A DNA stretch of 64,000 nucleotides. Origin: Cytophagaceae bacterium (lineage in GTDB: Bacteria; Bacteroidota; Bacteroidia; Cytophagales; Spirosomataceae). Below the pieces are notes generated by a model, which saw only the letters and a list, made by a program, of their open reading frames with translations, did not search any database and had not been told where the DNA came from. Of the stretch, positions 9,207 to 17,735 are shown one piece after another (position 1 is the stretch's first letter; each line of letters starts with the position of its first letter). Position numbers and translations under genes: made by a program. The DNA lies in the NCBI GenBank assembly GCA_027486845.1, contig JAIXOL010000077.1, positions 1-64,000 on the forward strand. The letters run 5' to 3'.

Positions 9207-11480
9207 TCAAATCATTATTCCTGTATATTCACTTAGTAATCTTTTTAATTTCATAGTGTCAGAGTTAAGTTTCTCTAATTCTTCAAATGTATTTTTATAC
9301 ATTTCTTTGTCAGAATCGGTAATAGGATTACCTAAATCCTTCATTTGGTTCTGTAAATCAAGAGTGTAAGCATTAAGTTTTCTGTGAGTATAACTATATA
9401 TTTCACTGGTTTTATTTTCTATGGCATTGTTAAATGCTATTTTAATTTGTGGAAAAATTTTTTCTATCCGATTTTCTGTTTCATTGACTATCTTTTTTAT
9501 GCGTGTAGTTCTTCTATTTTCTGCTGTAAAAATAAGATTCCCCAAAAGGCCTGACAACGCTGCCGCAACAAATCCTATTGGTGCAATTAATGCCCCAATT
9601 ATGCCAGTGAAAACAGTTGTCCCAACAATTGAGGTGTAGTCAATACTTGGCATGTTGAATCGCTCTATCTCACTCAAGTCAATCATTTGCTGTTGAGTAT
9701 AGTGATATATATATTCTCTTATTTGTTTCATGTTTGTTTCAATCCACTCATCAGCTATATTTTTCAGATTATTTATGTGGTGTTGATGAGCCAAATTGTA
9801 GGTTTCAAGTAGATTATTTATTCGGTATCTTAGAAAATCTTTAATCTTTGTTTCATTTGGAAGGTTATCAGCTAATGAAATTTTATGCAGGTCATTCTCT
9901 AAAGTTCTTAAAATCTCAGTTTTATCATTGTCTATCTGTAAATTCAACTGTTTGATATTGTCATTTTTTTGGATAGATAGAATTGTATATAAATTGGGAA
10001 TCCTTTGTTGAACCTCGGTAATCATTCCCATAACTTCACTTCTTTTTTTGTCATCAAAGAGCTTACTTCTAAGAATTTCTTCAAAACTTCGTGTAGCGTT
10101 AAGAATGTCATCGCATAGTGCGTTAAGATTCATCAAACCATTTCTATTCGAGTTTAAAATAAAACTCCAAAGCTCGTTTTCGAGACTTTGTAATGAATCA
10201 TAGTTGTCATTTTTCTTTGGTTGATTTTTGGTACTTATGTAGTATATTTTATCTGAAATTTGACTTTTAAGTTCAAATTTATTCAAATCTGATTGCACTC
10301 TCTTTTTTAGACTTTCAAGTATATTGCTATCAAGAGAATCTACTTTGTTAAATACAAGAAATATTTTGTCAGCAGAAGTTCCTAATTCAGAAAGCTGTTT
10401 TTTTATATCCTTTCTAAGGATAAAACCTCCGTTTTGTGCAGGAGAAGCATCTAATAAAAATAGAATAATATTTGAAGTGGAAGCAGTTTGCCATGCATAA
10501 TCATAGATGAGCTCATTAGGCTCATCTAAACCAGGTATATCATATATGGCAAACCCCTTTTCAAGTTGTCGATTTGCCGATTGGATAATGACCAATTTTA
10601 CTTCTTTGTAGTTATCCTCATTTTCATCTTGGGAGGCAAATTTTTGAATGATGTTGGCTTTAAGGGGATATTCTTCTTTTCTGTTGTCTAAATAATGAAT
10701 AATAAGCTTCTCCTTTTTGTTCGAAATTATTTGTATTGGTACTCCCGTAGTTTGGAAAAAGCCAACTGGAGAAAGTTCTTTTTTTAGTAAGGCATTTATC
10801 AAGCTACTTTTTCCTACCCTTGAAGGCCCTGAAATTGCAATTCGATAGATAGACTCCTCTAACTTTTTATATAATTCTGGGCTACCGTATTCATTTGTTT
10901 CAAAATTAAATGGCTCCGTGATTTTTTCTAAATTGCTAATTCTCTCCAAGCAACTATTTTTGATTTCAAAGTAGGTTTCAGGTAAAATCAGTTTTTTAGT
11001 TGAAGATTTTGAATTAAAGACATACTCTCTTATTGTTTCAAGTTGCCCCCGCACTAATGTATTCGTTTTCGGGATTAGTAATGTCTTACTTTTCTGTGAA
11101 GTCCAACTTGATTCTTTATTCAACTCAGTAATAAGATTCTCGTCTATCCAAATATAGAAAAAAGCTTTATTCACTAAATCATTAATTACGAATAAAACTG
11201 GCAGGTTTGAGTTATACCATTGAATAATTTTATTGGTTGAAATAGAAAAATGGATATTCTTTTCAAATATTTTGATTGATTCAGTAGATTTCAATTGAAC
11301 TCCAAAAAATTTACTTTCATTCCGAAAAGAATCATTTTTGAAATTAGATTGAGTGGTTATTTCAACCAAAGCATCAATACCATAGTCTTTACTTATCCAC
11401 GAAGCAACATACCAAGGTTCTATGATTTCTTCAAAATTCCTTTTCGACCTATCTTCGTTGATGTGTGAAGAAACTCTCAT
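9207..11480 (-). CDS. DUF4365 nuclease fused to dynamin-like GTPase
   Basis: A 757-residue two-domain protein. Residues 1-150 match DUF4365, a PD-(D/E)XK-type nuclease: DYGIDALVEI (32-41) and GVQLKST (60-66) give the D...E...QxK signature. Residues 210-450 are a dynamin/YjdA-like GTPase: G1 GPSRVGKSS (218-226), TTG switch I (244-246), G3 DIPG (314-317), G4 NKVD (378-381). A helical stalk follows, interrupted by a hydrophobic glycine-rich hairpin (about 617-652) typical of the membrane-inserting paddle, then a C-terminal coiled coil. Predicted role: a membrane-associated GTPase carrying a nuclease, probably anti-phage. Its stop is 4 bp before the STAND gene start, indicating an operon. The fusion and pairing are not ones I recognise from a named system. 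Confidence 0.8.
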   Translation of the reverse strand: MRVSSHINEDRSKRNFEEIIEPWYVASWISKDYGIDALVEITTQSNFKNDSFRNESKFFGVQLKSTESIKIFEKNIHFSISTNKIIQWYNSNLPVLFVINDLVNKAFFYIWIDENLITELNKESSWTSQKSKTLLIPKTNTLVRGQLETIREYVFNSKSSTKKLILPETYFEIKNSCLERISNLEKITEPFNFETNEYGSPELYKKLEESIYRIAISGPSRVGKSSLINALLKKELSPVGFFQTTGVPIQIISNKKEKLIIHYLDNRKEEYPLKANIIQKFASQDENEDNYKEVKLVIIQSANRQLEKGFAIYDIPGLDEPNELIYDYAWQTASTSNIILFLLDASPAQNGGFILRKDIKKQLSELGTSADKIFLVFNKVDSLDSNILESLKKRVQSDLNKFELKSQISDKIYYISTKNQPKKNDNYDSLQSLENELWSFILNSNRNGLMNLNALCDDILNATRSFEEILRSKLFDDKKRSEVMGMITEVQQRIPNLYTILSIQKNDNIKQLNLQIDNDKTEILRTLENDLHKISLADNLPNETKIKDFLRYRINNLLETYNLAHQHHINNLKNIADEWIETNMKQIREYIYHYTQQQMIDLSEIERFNMPSIDYTSIVGTTVFTGIIGALIAPIGFVAAALSGLLGNLIFTAENRRTTRIKKIVNETENRIEKIFPQIKIAFNNAIENKTSEIYSYTHRKLNAYTLDLQNQMKDLGNPITDSDKEMYKNTFEELEKLNSDTMKLKRLLSEYTGIMI

Positions 11481-11512
11481 TTTGAGTAAAGGATTAAAAA
11501 TTGCATGAAATT

Positions 11513-11520
11513 CAAAGATA
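11513..11520 (-). promoter_or_regulatory. Candidate -7 box for the GTPase-STAND operon
   Basis: CAAAGATA, that is TATCTTTG on the minus strand, matches the Bacteroidota TAnnTTTG -7 consensus and lies 33 bp before the ATG at 11480. No clear TTG -33 element is seen at the usual spacing. Confidence 0.4.
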
Positions 11521-11587
11521 TAAAAATTAGCTATTATTTGTTAATTTTATACTCATTTGAAATGGCTCTATTTAGGCTTATTGGCAT

Positions 11588-11619
11588 AATGGATTAGATA
11601 ATGAATGGATTAGATAATG
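11588..11619. repeat. 16-bp perfect tandem duplication in the 11481-11786 gap
   Basis: AATGGATTAGATAATG occurs twice in direct succession (11588-11603, 11604-11619). The rest of the gap contains the candidate promoter at 11513 and no recognisable gene. Confidence 0.75.
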
Positions 11620-11786
11620 TAAGACTAAACGAAGAAGTTTTTTACCAAGCTACAACCTTTCTGAAAATGCTCCTGTGCATAAAGTTACTGTAATTTAATC
11701 GCCACTTGAGCAAAGCCGAAAGGGATAGAGCAACATGTAGTGCCTACAAATCATAGCTCAATAAAGGTTTTTTGAATTAACTATAC

Positions 11787-12695
11787 TCACAAATTCCTCA
11801 AAAAATCATTCTCAGAAATAACCTCAATCGCAGCACCTTTTTCAATTAGCTTAATCGCCTTTTCTTGCTTACTACTCATACCATCATCGCCCACAACTTT
11901 GTAGTCTTGCTGGCCAACCACCAAAAAATCAGTGTCTTTTGTTATAGCATTGCCAAGTATCCCACCTATATCAGCAATCGCTTGTTGTGCTTTGCTCCGT
12001 ACCATTGATGAAAGCGTACCAGTAAAAACCACCGTTTTACCATAAAAAATGCTCTCTGGGTTATGTTTACTTGGGTCTCCCACAATCTGTTCGGCCACAT
12101 TCTTATAAACCCGCTTTGTCTCCGAAGGCCTATACCCACCCTCAAATAATAGCCCAACAGAAGTCCTAAGTTTTTCAGGAAAATCATCTACCGAATAGAC
12201 CTCAGCTTTATCAAAAGCCTTTAAGGCCAATTCAGCCGTAGCCCTGCTATCGGCTCCAGCTCTATGGTGTTTAAATAAAATACCATTAGCATTGCAAAGT
12301 GTCTTTAAGTCGTAGGCAGGCAAGCCCTGCCACACTTTTTTCGAGAAAATATAACTACAAGAATACTGCAACGATGGAAAAGGCAATTGATAAGCCTCCA
12401 ACGTCCTACGCAGCACACTCATATCAAATCCCGCATTATGAGCAATCAAAAACTGATTTTCAATCAGTGGCTTTATCTCATCCCAAAGCACATTAAACTC
12501 TGGTTTATCCGCTACATCTTCGGGTCTAATGCCATGAATCAACACATTAAAGTAATCAAAGTCATCATACATCGGCTTTATCAACCACGACTTTGTTTCT
12601 ACTATCTGTCTATTCTTCACAAACGTCAACCCAAGCTCACAGGGGCTATCTCTTTGGGCGGTTGCCGTTTCAAAATCAATCGTAATAAAGTCCAT
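11787..12695 (-). CDS. DEDDh 3'-5' exonuclease with C-terminal BRCT domain
   Basis: A 302-residue protein. Residues 1-165 are a DnaQ/epsilon-type exonuclease: FITIDFETA (Exo I, D7/E9), LIAHNAGFDMSVLRR (Exo II), and HRAGADSRATAELA (Exo III with His and Asp). Residues about 215-302 form a BRCT domain (GKTVVFTGTLSS...DFLVVGQQDY), the same type found at the end of NAD-dependent DNA ligase. Exonuclease-BRCT fusions occur widely in Bacteroidota and are thought to act in DNA repair; the substrate is unknown. It overlaps no neighbour but is 17 bp from the next minus-strand gene, so the two may be co-transcribed. Confidence 0.9.
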   Translation of the reverse strand: MDFITIDFETATAQRDSPCELGLTFVKNRQIVETKSWLIKPMYDDFDYFNVLIHGIRPEDVADKPEFNVLWDEIKPLIENQFLIAHNAGFDMSVLRRTLEAYQLPFPSLQYSCSYIFSKKVWQGLPAYDLKTLCNANGILFKHHRAGADSRATAELALKAFDKAEVYSVDDFPEKLRTSVGLLFEGGYRPSETKRVYKNVAEQIVGDPSKHNPESIFYGKTVVFTGTLSSMVRSKAQQAIADIGGILGNAITKDTDFLVVGQQDYKVVGDDGMSSKQEKAIKLIEKGAAIEVISENDFLRNL

Positions 12696-12712
12696 AATCT
12701 CAAATCCAATGA

Positions 12713-13732
12713 TTAGTTTTTCAAATACGGCATTTCAGCCGACTTCACCTGCATTCGTTTAATATCCCGCTTACCCCACTGTTCAGCTACCGCTATGGCC
12801 GTTATCTTTACCGTTACCATCACACCAGTTATCATATTATCATTATACAAACACACAAAATACTCCCCACGTCTGGGGTTCAGCATCCTCGAAAAATCAT
12901 TCACAACCTTACCTTTCTTAATAGAATTAATCGGCTGTCCTTTCATAAATAAACCCATATTCAACTCATCCGTAATAAAATAATCAATATCCTCACCCGA
13001 CTGAATCGACGAAATATAAGAAGTACCACCCAACGCCAATGAGGCCAGCGGTCCATAACCAGGTATTTTCGATACAATCGGCCCCGCAAATCTCGAAAGC
13101 TGCTTTGCTGCTGCATCAAATGCTTTCTGCCCATCTTGGTCAACCCCAATATAATAACTCCAAGCAACTGTATTCGGCGGCAACGTAAAACTCACCGTCG
13201 TTTTATTTCCATTCAAATTGCCCTGTGAATGTACCTTAGCCACTTGGTCAGTCAAATTAACCACCGATGTATCAGCCCGTATCAAATACTTTTCTTGCTC
13301 AATCGTATAAGTAGTATCGTAGGTAGTCTTCCAATAAACCGAAGTATTAAAATTCTTCGTAGCCTCTGATGCAGGAATTCGCTGAATCTTTAACTGACAA
13401 ATACGTCCAGTAATAGCCGAATTACTCAACCTAAACTTATAAATCCCCGTTCTCGTAATCGTCAAAACCTTATTCTCAATCTTTTTGGTCTTATAATCCA
13501 TAAACTTTGAAGACGACGGCAACTCAATAATCTCAAATTCTTTCAATTCCTTACCCTTCACTTCCCGAAAATTCAAAATCATCTTATCACCTTCAGCAAA
13601 ACCATAGTAAAAAACCTCCTCACCAAGTGCAGCAATCTTCAACGTAGTTTCAGCAACATCAATAGGTTCTTGTCCAAAAGCGTAATTACAATAAAACCCA
13701 AACCATAGTAGCAAAGTCGTGTATCTAAGCAT
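12713..13732 (-). CDS. Secreted hypothetical protein (339 aa)
   Basis: The ATG at 13732 is chosen over that at 13771 because it gives a clean signal peptide (MLRYTTLLLWFGFYCNYAFGQ); the longer start would also run through the hairpin at 13750-13768. The mature part is beta-rich, with an N-terminal domain around KGKELKEFEIIELP that resembles a beta-sandwich, and a small glycine/alanine-rich stretch (GPLASLALGGTSYISS) that might insert in or contact a membrane. Function is not recognised. Likely periplasmic or outer-membrane facing. Confidence 0.65.
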   Translation of the reverse strand: MLRYTTLLLWFGFYCNYAFGQEPIDVAETTLKIAALGEEVFYYGFAEGDKMILNFREVKGKELKEFEIIELPSSSKFMDYKTKKIENKVLTITRTGIYKFRLSNSAITGRICQLKIQRIPASEATKNFNTSVYWKTTYDTTYTIEQEKYLIRADTSVVNLTDQVAKVHSQGNLNGNKTTVSFTLPPNTVAWSYYIGVDQDGQKAFDAAAKQLSRFAGPIVSKIPGYGPLASLALGGTSYISSIQSGEDIDYFITDELNMGLFMKGQPINSIKKGKVVNDFSRMLNPRRGEYFVCLYNDNMITGVMVTVKITAIAVAEQWGKRDIKRMQVKSAEMPYLKN

Positions 13733-13749
13733 AGCAAAATTAAATGTGG

Positions 13750-13768
13750 AACGAAGTTGTACTTCGTT
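13750..13768. repeat. Short perfect hairpin AACGAAGT-TGT-ACTTCGTT
   Basis: An 8-bp perfect inverted repeat just upstream of the secreted-protein start. It could be an operator or a 5'-UTR hairpin. Confidence 0.55.
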
Positions 13769-14024
13769 CATTAAGCAGAAATAAACAGCAAGTTTGAATA
13801 AATTTCAAACTGTAAGACTATCACAAAACTCCCTCAACTGCAAGCAATTACTCAGAAATTTATCTTTCGGTATATTTAATGGCTTAATGAAACGGCAAGT
13901 AGCTTATACTCCTATAAATATACCCATCTTTGGTAAGTAGTCAATTTGCCAAATTCCACTGTTCTCTATTATTGTATATGGTAATATTTAATAGCTTGAT
14001 TATAATAAGTTGATAAAATAATGT

Positions 14025-14070
14025 TTGTTTTAAAAAACAAAATAATTATTTTTGTTTAAAATACTAAACA
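14025..14070. promoter_or_regulatory. Two palindromic operator candidates for HipB
   Basis: TTGTTTTAAAAAACAA (14025-14040) and TGTTTA-N6-TAAACA (14053-14070) are dyads sharing the TGTTT half-site. They lie immediately upstream of the hipB start at 14073, where HipB autoregulatory operators are normally placed. Confidence 0.5.
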
Positions 14071-14072
14071 TT

Positions 14073-14375
14073 ATGATTTTGCTACCCAGTCATCAAAAGA
14101 TACTTAGTCAATTAGGTGAAGATATAAAATTGGCACGATTGAGACGAAAGTTGAGTACCGAACAAGTATGCGAACGTGCAGGAATTAGCCGCTCTACGCT
14201 TTGGCAAATTGAAAAAGGCACACCAAGTGTAGCGATAGGCTCATACCTACATGTGCTGTTTATATTTGGCTTAGAAAAAAACTTTTTAGCAATTGCCAAC
14301 GATGATGTTTTAGGTAGAAAACTGCAAGATGCTGAAATTTTAGTAAAAAAACGTGCTTCAAAAACGAAAAAATGA
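14073..14375 (+). CDS. hipB: HipB-like XRE antitoxin
   Basis: A 100-residue Xre/Cro helix-turn-helix protein. The HTH covers about residues 13-65 (LARLRRKLSTEQVCERAGISR...LWQIEKG). The ATG at 14073 is preferred over the TTG at 14052, which lies inside an operator dyad. Its stop overlaps the hipA start (ATGA), the usual translational coupling of antitoxin and toxin. It should bind the HipA kinase, neutralise it and repress the operon. Confidence 0.85.
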   Translation: MILLPSHQKILSQLGEDIKLARLRRKLSTEQVCERAGISRSTLWQIEKGTPSVAIGSYLHVLFIFGLEKNFLAIANDDVLGRKLQDAEILVKKRASKTKK

Positions 14376-15634
14376 GCCAAAGAGAACGAAATATTTTAGT
14401 CTATGCCGATTGGCTGAATAAAGCTCAACCAGCTTTGATGGGAAATTTGTCGGCGATTCAAATCAGAGGTAAAGAAGTATTTGCCTTTGAGTATAACAAA
14501 GACTGGTTAAAATCAAACTATATCCAGCTCGACCCCGATTTGCAATTTTTCTCAGGCCGACAGTTTCTAAATGACTCAAAATCTAATTTTGGTATTTTCA
14601 TGGACTCTTCGCCCGACCGCTGGGGGCGTTTACTCATGAGAAGAAGAGAAGCAATGTTGGCCAGAAAAGAGCAACGAAAAGAAAACCTTTTGTTTGAAAC
14701 TGATTATTTGTTAGGGGTTTATGACGAACACCGTATGGGAGCTTTACGCTTCAAAATCGAAGATACAGGTGTCTTTTTGAATGATAATCGTGCAATGGCT
14801 GCACCACCATTTACCTCATTGCGTGAACTCGAACAAGCAAGTTTGCGACTCGAACAAGAAGATAGCATCAACGACCCCGAATACCTCAAATGGCTAAATA
14901 TGCTCATGGCTCCAGGGTCTTCACTCGGTGGAGCAAGACCAAAAGCCAGTGTAATTGACCCATCTCAACAATTATGGATAGCCAAATTTCCGAGCAAATT
15001 TGATGATAGAAATGTAGGTGCTTGGGAAATGGTTGTGCATAATTTAGCCAAACAAGCAGAAATAAATGTAGCGGATGCCTTTATTGAAAAATTTAGTGGC
15101 CGTCACCATACCTTTATCACCAGAAGATTTGATAGAATCCAGCATCAAAGAATTCACTTTGCATCTGCCATGACATTACTTGGTTATTCTGATGGTGCAG
15201 ATTTTCAAGAAGGAGTGAGTTATTTACAATTGGCCGAATTTATCATGCAAAATGGTGTAAACATCGAAAAAGATTTAGAAGAACTCTGGCGACGAATCGT
15301 TTTTAGCATTTGTGTATCAAATACTGACGACCACCTCCGAAATCATGGTTTTTTACTCACATCCAAAGGTTGGGAATTATCACCTGCCTATGATATAAAT
15401 CCAAACGAAAACGGGTCAGGTTTGAAACTCAATATCAGTGAAACAGACAACGCTTTAGAAATAGATTTGGCCATAGAAGTTACCCCCTATTTTCGTATCA
15501 AAAGCAATAAAGCAATGCAAATCGTGGAATCAGTAAAAAAAGCAGTTTCTAAATGGCGAACCATTGCAACTCAATACAAAATCAGCAAAAATGACCAAGA
15601 ATTGATGAGCAGAGCTTTTGAAAATAGTTTATAA
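14372..15634 (+). CDS. hipA: HipA-type serine/threonine kinase toxin
   Basis: A 420-residue HipA family kinase. The N-subdomain 1 region spans about residues 10-110. The ATP-binding Gly-rich loop is in GSSLGGARPKASV, the lysine strand is LWIAKFPSK, and the catalytic loop and metal-binding motif are NTDDHLRNHGFL and LSPAYDINPN. HipA kinases phosphorylate translation factors such as GltX or a tRNA synthetase, causing growth arrest. This one carries its N-terminal domain in the same chain, unlike split HipBST systems. No truncation is seen. Confidence 0.9.
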   Translation: MSQRERNILVYADWLNKAQPALMGNLSAIQIRGKEVFAFEYNKDWLKSNYIQLDPDLQFFSGRQFLNDSKSNFGIFMDSSPDRWGRLLMRRREAMLARKEQRKENLLFETDYLLGVYDEHRMGALRFKIEDTGVFLNDNRAMAAPPFTSLRELEQASLRLEQEDSINDPEYLKWLNMLMAPGSSLGGARPKASVIDPSQQLWIAKFPSKFDDRNVGAWEMVVHNLAKQAEINVADAFIEKFSGRHHTFITRRFDRIQHQRIHFASAMTLLGYSDGADFQEGVSYLQLAEFIMQNGVNIEKDLEELWRRIVFSICVSNTDDHLRNHGFLLTSKGWELSPAYDINPNENGSGLKLNISETDNALEIDLAIEVTPYFRIKSNKAMQIVESVKKAVSKWRTIATQYKISKNDQELMSRAFENSL

Positions 15635-15691
15635 AACCATGCACTTTGACACAAAGTAACCAGTAAATGGTTCTCTCTTTTCTCCAACAAC

Positions 15692-15794
15692 TTTCCCACG
15701 CACCAACCTATCCGCAGCCTACCAAATCTTACTATTCCATGCTATTGCATAGATAAGATTCCGTAGGCTGCTCCTTCCTATAAGGTCGCCATCA
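15692..15794. repeat. Hairpin cassette, copy 1
   Basis: About 103 bp, nearly identical to 15919-16020. It contains an inverted repeat with arms GCAGCCTAC..AATCTTA and TAAGATT..GTAGGCTGC (15714-15771). Confidence 0.8.
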
Positions 15795-15869
15795 TATAAT
15801 TTCTCTCATCGTTGGTCATTGAGCGTAGTCGAAATGAGCCGAAGGGAATGAGAGAAATTATATCATGGC
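15788..15869. repeat. 22-bp inverted repeat with REP core
   Basis: Arms 15788-15809 and 15848-15869 pair with one mismatch. The loop carries CATTGAGCGTAGTCGAAATG (15817-15836), a member of the TGAGCG..CGAAGG repeat family. Confidence 0.8.
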
Positions 15870-15918
15870 AAAAACACTTCATAAAGCTACCTCCTGTATA
15901 GTTGCATTTTCCTATAAT

Positions 15919-16020
15919 TTTCCCACGCCTCAGCCTATCCGCAGCCTACCAAATCTTACCATTCCATTTTATTTCATAGATAAGATTCCGTAGGCTGCTC
16001 CTTCAATAAGGTAGCCATCA
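15919..16020. repeat. Hairpin cassette, copy 2
   Basis: Second copy of the 103-bp cassette, 227 bp downstream of copy 1, keeping the same inverted repeat (GCAGCCTAC / GTAGGCTGC) with a changed loop. Confidence 0.8.
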
Positions 16021-16088
16021 CCTGCTTTTCTCCGCTGCCTGAGCGAAGTCCACAATGGAATTGCGAAGGCAAAGAAAAGCAGAACATG
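16015..16088. repeat. Second variable-arm hairpin with REP core
   Basis: GCCAT..CTGCTTTTCT pairs with AGAAAAGCAG..ATGGC around a GCCTGAGCGAAG..GCGAAGGC core (16037-16070). It stands in the same position after cassette copy 2 as 15788-15869 does after copy 1, but its stem sequence is different. Confidence 0.7.
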
Positions 16089-16118
16089 GCAGGCATAACA
16101 TTCATAAAAACTTCCCTT

Positions 16119-16533
16119 GCTGCCTGCCAAATCCTAATGGTTTTCTAACAACCAAACTCGAAGCTCCCGTCAAACACTCTCAAAGAAAAATAAACCTCGA
16201 ATTTACCTCACTGACACGCCCAATCCGAAAGCCGCCAACAAAAAGAGAACAGCAAAATTGCAGCCAGTAGCTTCTTGATAGACAAGGGTAAATAAACTCG
16301 TTTGTGCAACTTGGACTCACTTCGTTCGCCTACGTTTCCGCACTTCGCCCTTGTCTATCAAGCTACTGTCTGCATTCTATTTAGCGTTCTTTTTTGTTTT
16401 TGGCGGTTTTCGTTTTTGGGTTCGTCGTGCCAGCGAGGCAAATTTATCAGAGGTTTATCTCTCTTTGAGAGGTAACAGATTGACCTTCGGTCAGGGTCGC
16501 TTCGAGTTGAAAACCATTAGGCTTTAGCAGCCC
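16119..16533. repeat. Long (about 400 bp) imperfect palindrome
   Basis: The sequence from CCTAATGGTTTT (16133) is mirrored by AAAACCATTAGG (16510-16521). Pairing continues inward through CTCGAAGC, CTCTCAAAGA, AAACCTC and CAGTAGCTT blocks to a perfect 15-bp stem at 16274-16288 / 16348-16362, with a 59-nt loop. No gene is evident inside; short ORFs here are products of the repeat. Confidence 0.8.
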
Positions 16534-16648
16534 ACAAAAATTAAAAAAGGTGGCGATTTTTAGTTCTTTCTTTCCTCTTCCAATTACCAGCGAGATAGAT
16601 AGAAAATAATATAAGTCATTAATTATCAATAATTTAAACTAAACAAAA

Positions 16649-16921
16649 ATGAAGACTTTTTACCTCCGTTCGATTTGTAGCAATTGGTTTTATTGCATAG
16701 CTGAAAACGCCTGTATTATCATTTTTAAAGCTACTTTTTATCCTTCAATCAGTCTTTGTGCAGTTTGTCCAACTGAGATTCATGACGACCTCGTTGAGTG
16801 TTCAGAATCGGAATATTTAGAGGTAAGAAACGAGGTTCTAAAAAGGCTAAATATCAATATTCCAAAGCATCAAATTCAAGATTTTTCAATACCAGTTTAC
16901 CCCGACTATTCAAGTTTATAA
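16649..16921 (+). CDS. Small hypothetical protein (90 aa)
   Basis: A 90-residue protein with several cysteines in the first half (residues 9, 15, 22, 37, 40) and an acidic, helical second half (HDDLVECSESEYLEVRNEVLKRLNI). Not recognised. It begins after the long palindrome and 45 bp precede the next gene on the same strand, suggesting it is the first gene of the recombination module. Coding status is moderately supported by position and by normal composition. Confidence 0.5.
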   Translation: MKTFYLRSICSNWFYCIAENACIIIFKATFYPSISLCAVCPTEIHDDLVECSESEYLEVRNEVLKRLNINIPKHQIQDFSIPVYPDYSSL

Positions 16922-16966
16922 CAAGCATTTTTTAATCATTTTCAATATTTTAAACACTTTTCAATT

Positions 16967-17626
16967 ATGTCAAATCGTAAATCAAACACCGCAAAAACAA
17001 CCCAAGCAACCAAATTGTATTTAGTGCCACAAGTGGACAAAGAAACAGGCGAAGAGATTTTTGTTCCAAAATACAAATACATTCCAGGTTCGCCCAAGCA
17101 GTACCGTTACAACTCCCAAAATGGTCAGTTTAATATCAACGGTGAGCGTATTTTATTAGATGGCAAAGGTTCGCCAATTACTCAATTTAGTTTTCAACCC
17201 ATTGCGTGGAGAATATTTGAAGCCCCAATGTTTGGCCGAGACCGTGCCGATAAGTGGTGTGAAATATTTTTCATCGACGACAAAAATTGTGTTTCATGTA
17301 TCATGTTCAACAATACCACATTGGAAGAACTCAATAAATTAGCCGAACAAATGTTTTACGATGATATTACTTTGGCTGATATAGTGCTAACCATGAAGCC
17401 CGAAAAAATCGAATCGAAAACCGAAAACAAATCTTGGTACATTGGACGTTTTTCATACGACTACGCAGAAAAAAATAAAGTTGCCGAACTCCAAGAATTT
17501 GCCAACGACTACCCAATTTTCAGACGTGATACAATCACAGAAAAAGCCATCTATTTGGCAAAATCCGAAAACTTCCACATTCCACCCAAAGCAGAGGTTT
17601 TAGAAGAAGCCAAACAAGCCGCCTAA
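16967..17626 (+). CDS. Uncharacterised protein of a phage/plasmid recombination module (219 aa)
   Basis: Family not recognised. A basic, flexible N-terminus (SNRKSNTAKTTQATK) precedes a compact mixed domain with the strand-rich segment KWCEIFFIDDKNCVSCIMFNNTT (split about residues 100-123) and a helical C-terminus. It lies directly before a DUF932 protein and a PD-(D/E)XK nuclease on the same strand; in phages such genes accompany RecE/RecT-like pairs, so a single-strand DNA-binding or annealing role is a reasonable guess but rests on context only. Confidence 0.65.
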   Translation: MSNRKSNTAKTTQATKLYLVPQVDKETGEEIFVPKYKYIPGSPKQYRYNSQNGQFNINGERILLDGKGSPITQFSFQPIAWRIFEAPMFGRDRADKWCEIFFIDDKNCVSCIMFNNTTLEELNKLAEQMFYDDITLADIVLTMKPEKIESKTENKSWYIGRFSYDYAEKNKVAELQEFANDYPIFRRDTITEKAIYLAKSENFHIPPKAEVLEEAKQAA

Positions 17627-17665
17627 AATCAATCATTTTTTTTCATTTTCTCATTCTATTTAATT

Positions 17666-17707
17666 CCCCTCTCCCGAACCCTGAGCGTAGTCGAAGGGGG
17701 AGAGGGG
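17666..17707. repeat. REP-family hairpin with CCCCTCTCCC arms
   Basis: CCCCTCTCCC (17666-17675) and GGGAGAGGGG (17698-17707) flank CCCTGAGCGTAGTCGAAGGG (17679-17698). It lies between two co-directional genes. Confidence 0.75.
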
Positions 17708-17735
17708 CAAGGAATGGGGCTAAACTTTCAAACTA

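Noticed and set aside
16055-16270. Plus-strand ORF of 71 codons
   Set aside because: It lies wholly inside the hairpin cassette and the long palindrome and has no homology pattern.
16447-16629. Minus-strand ORF of 60 codons
   Set aside because: It covers the right arm of the long palindrome; repeated DNA, not a gene.
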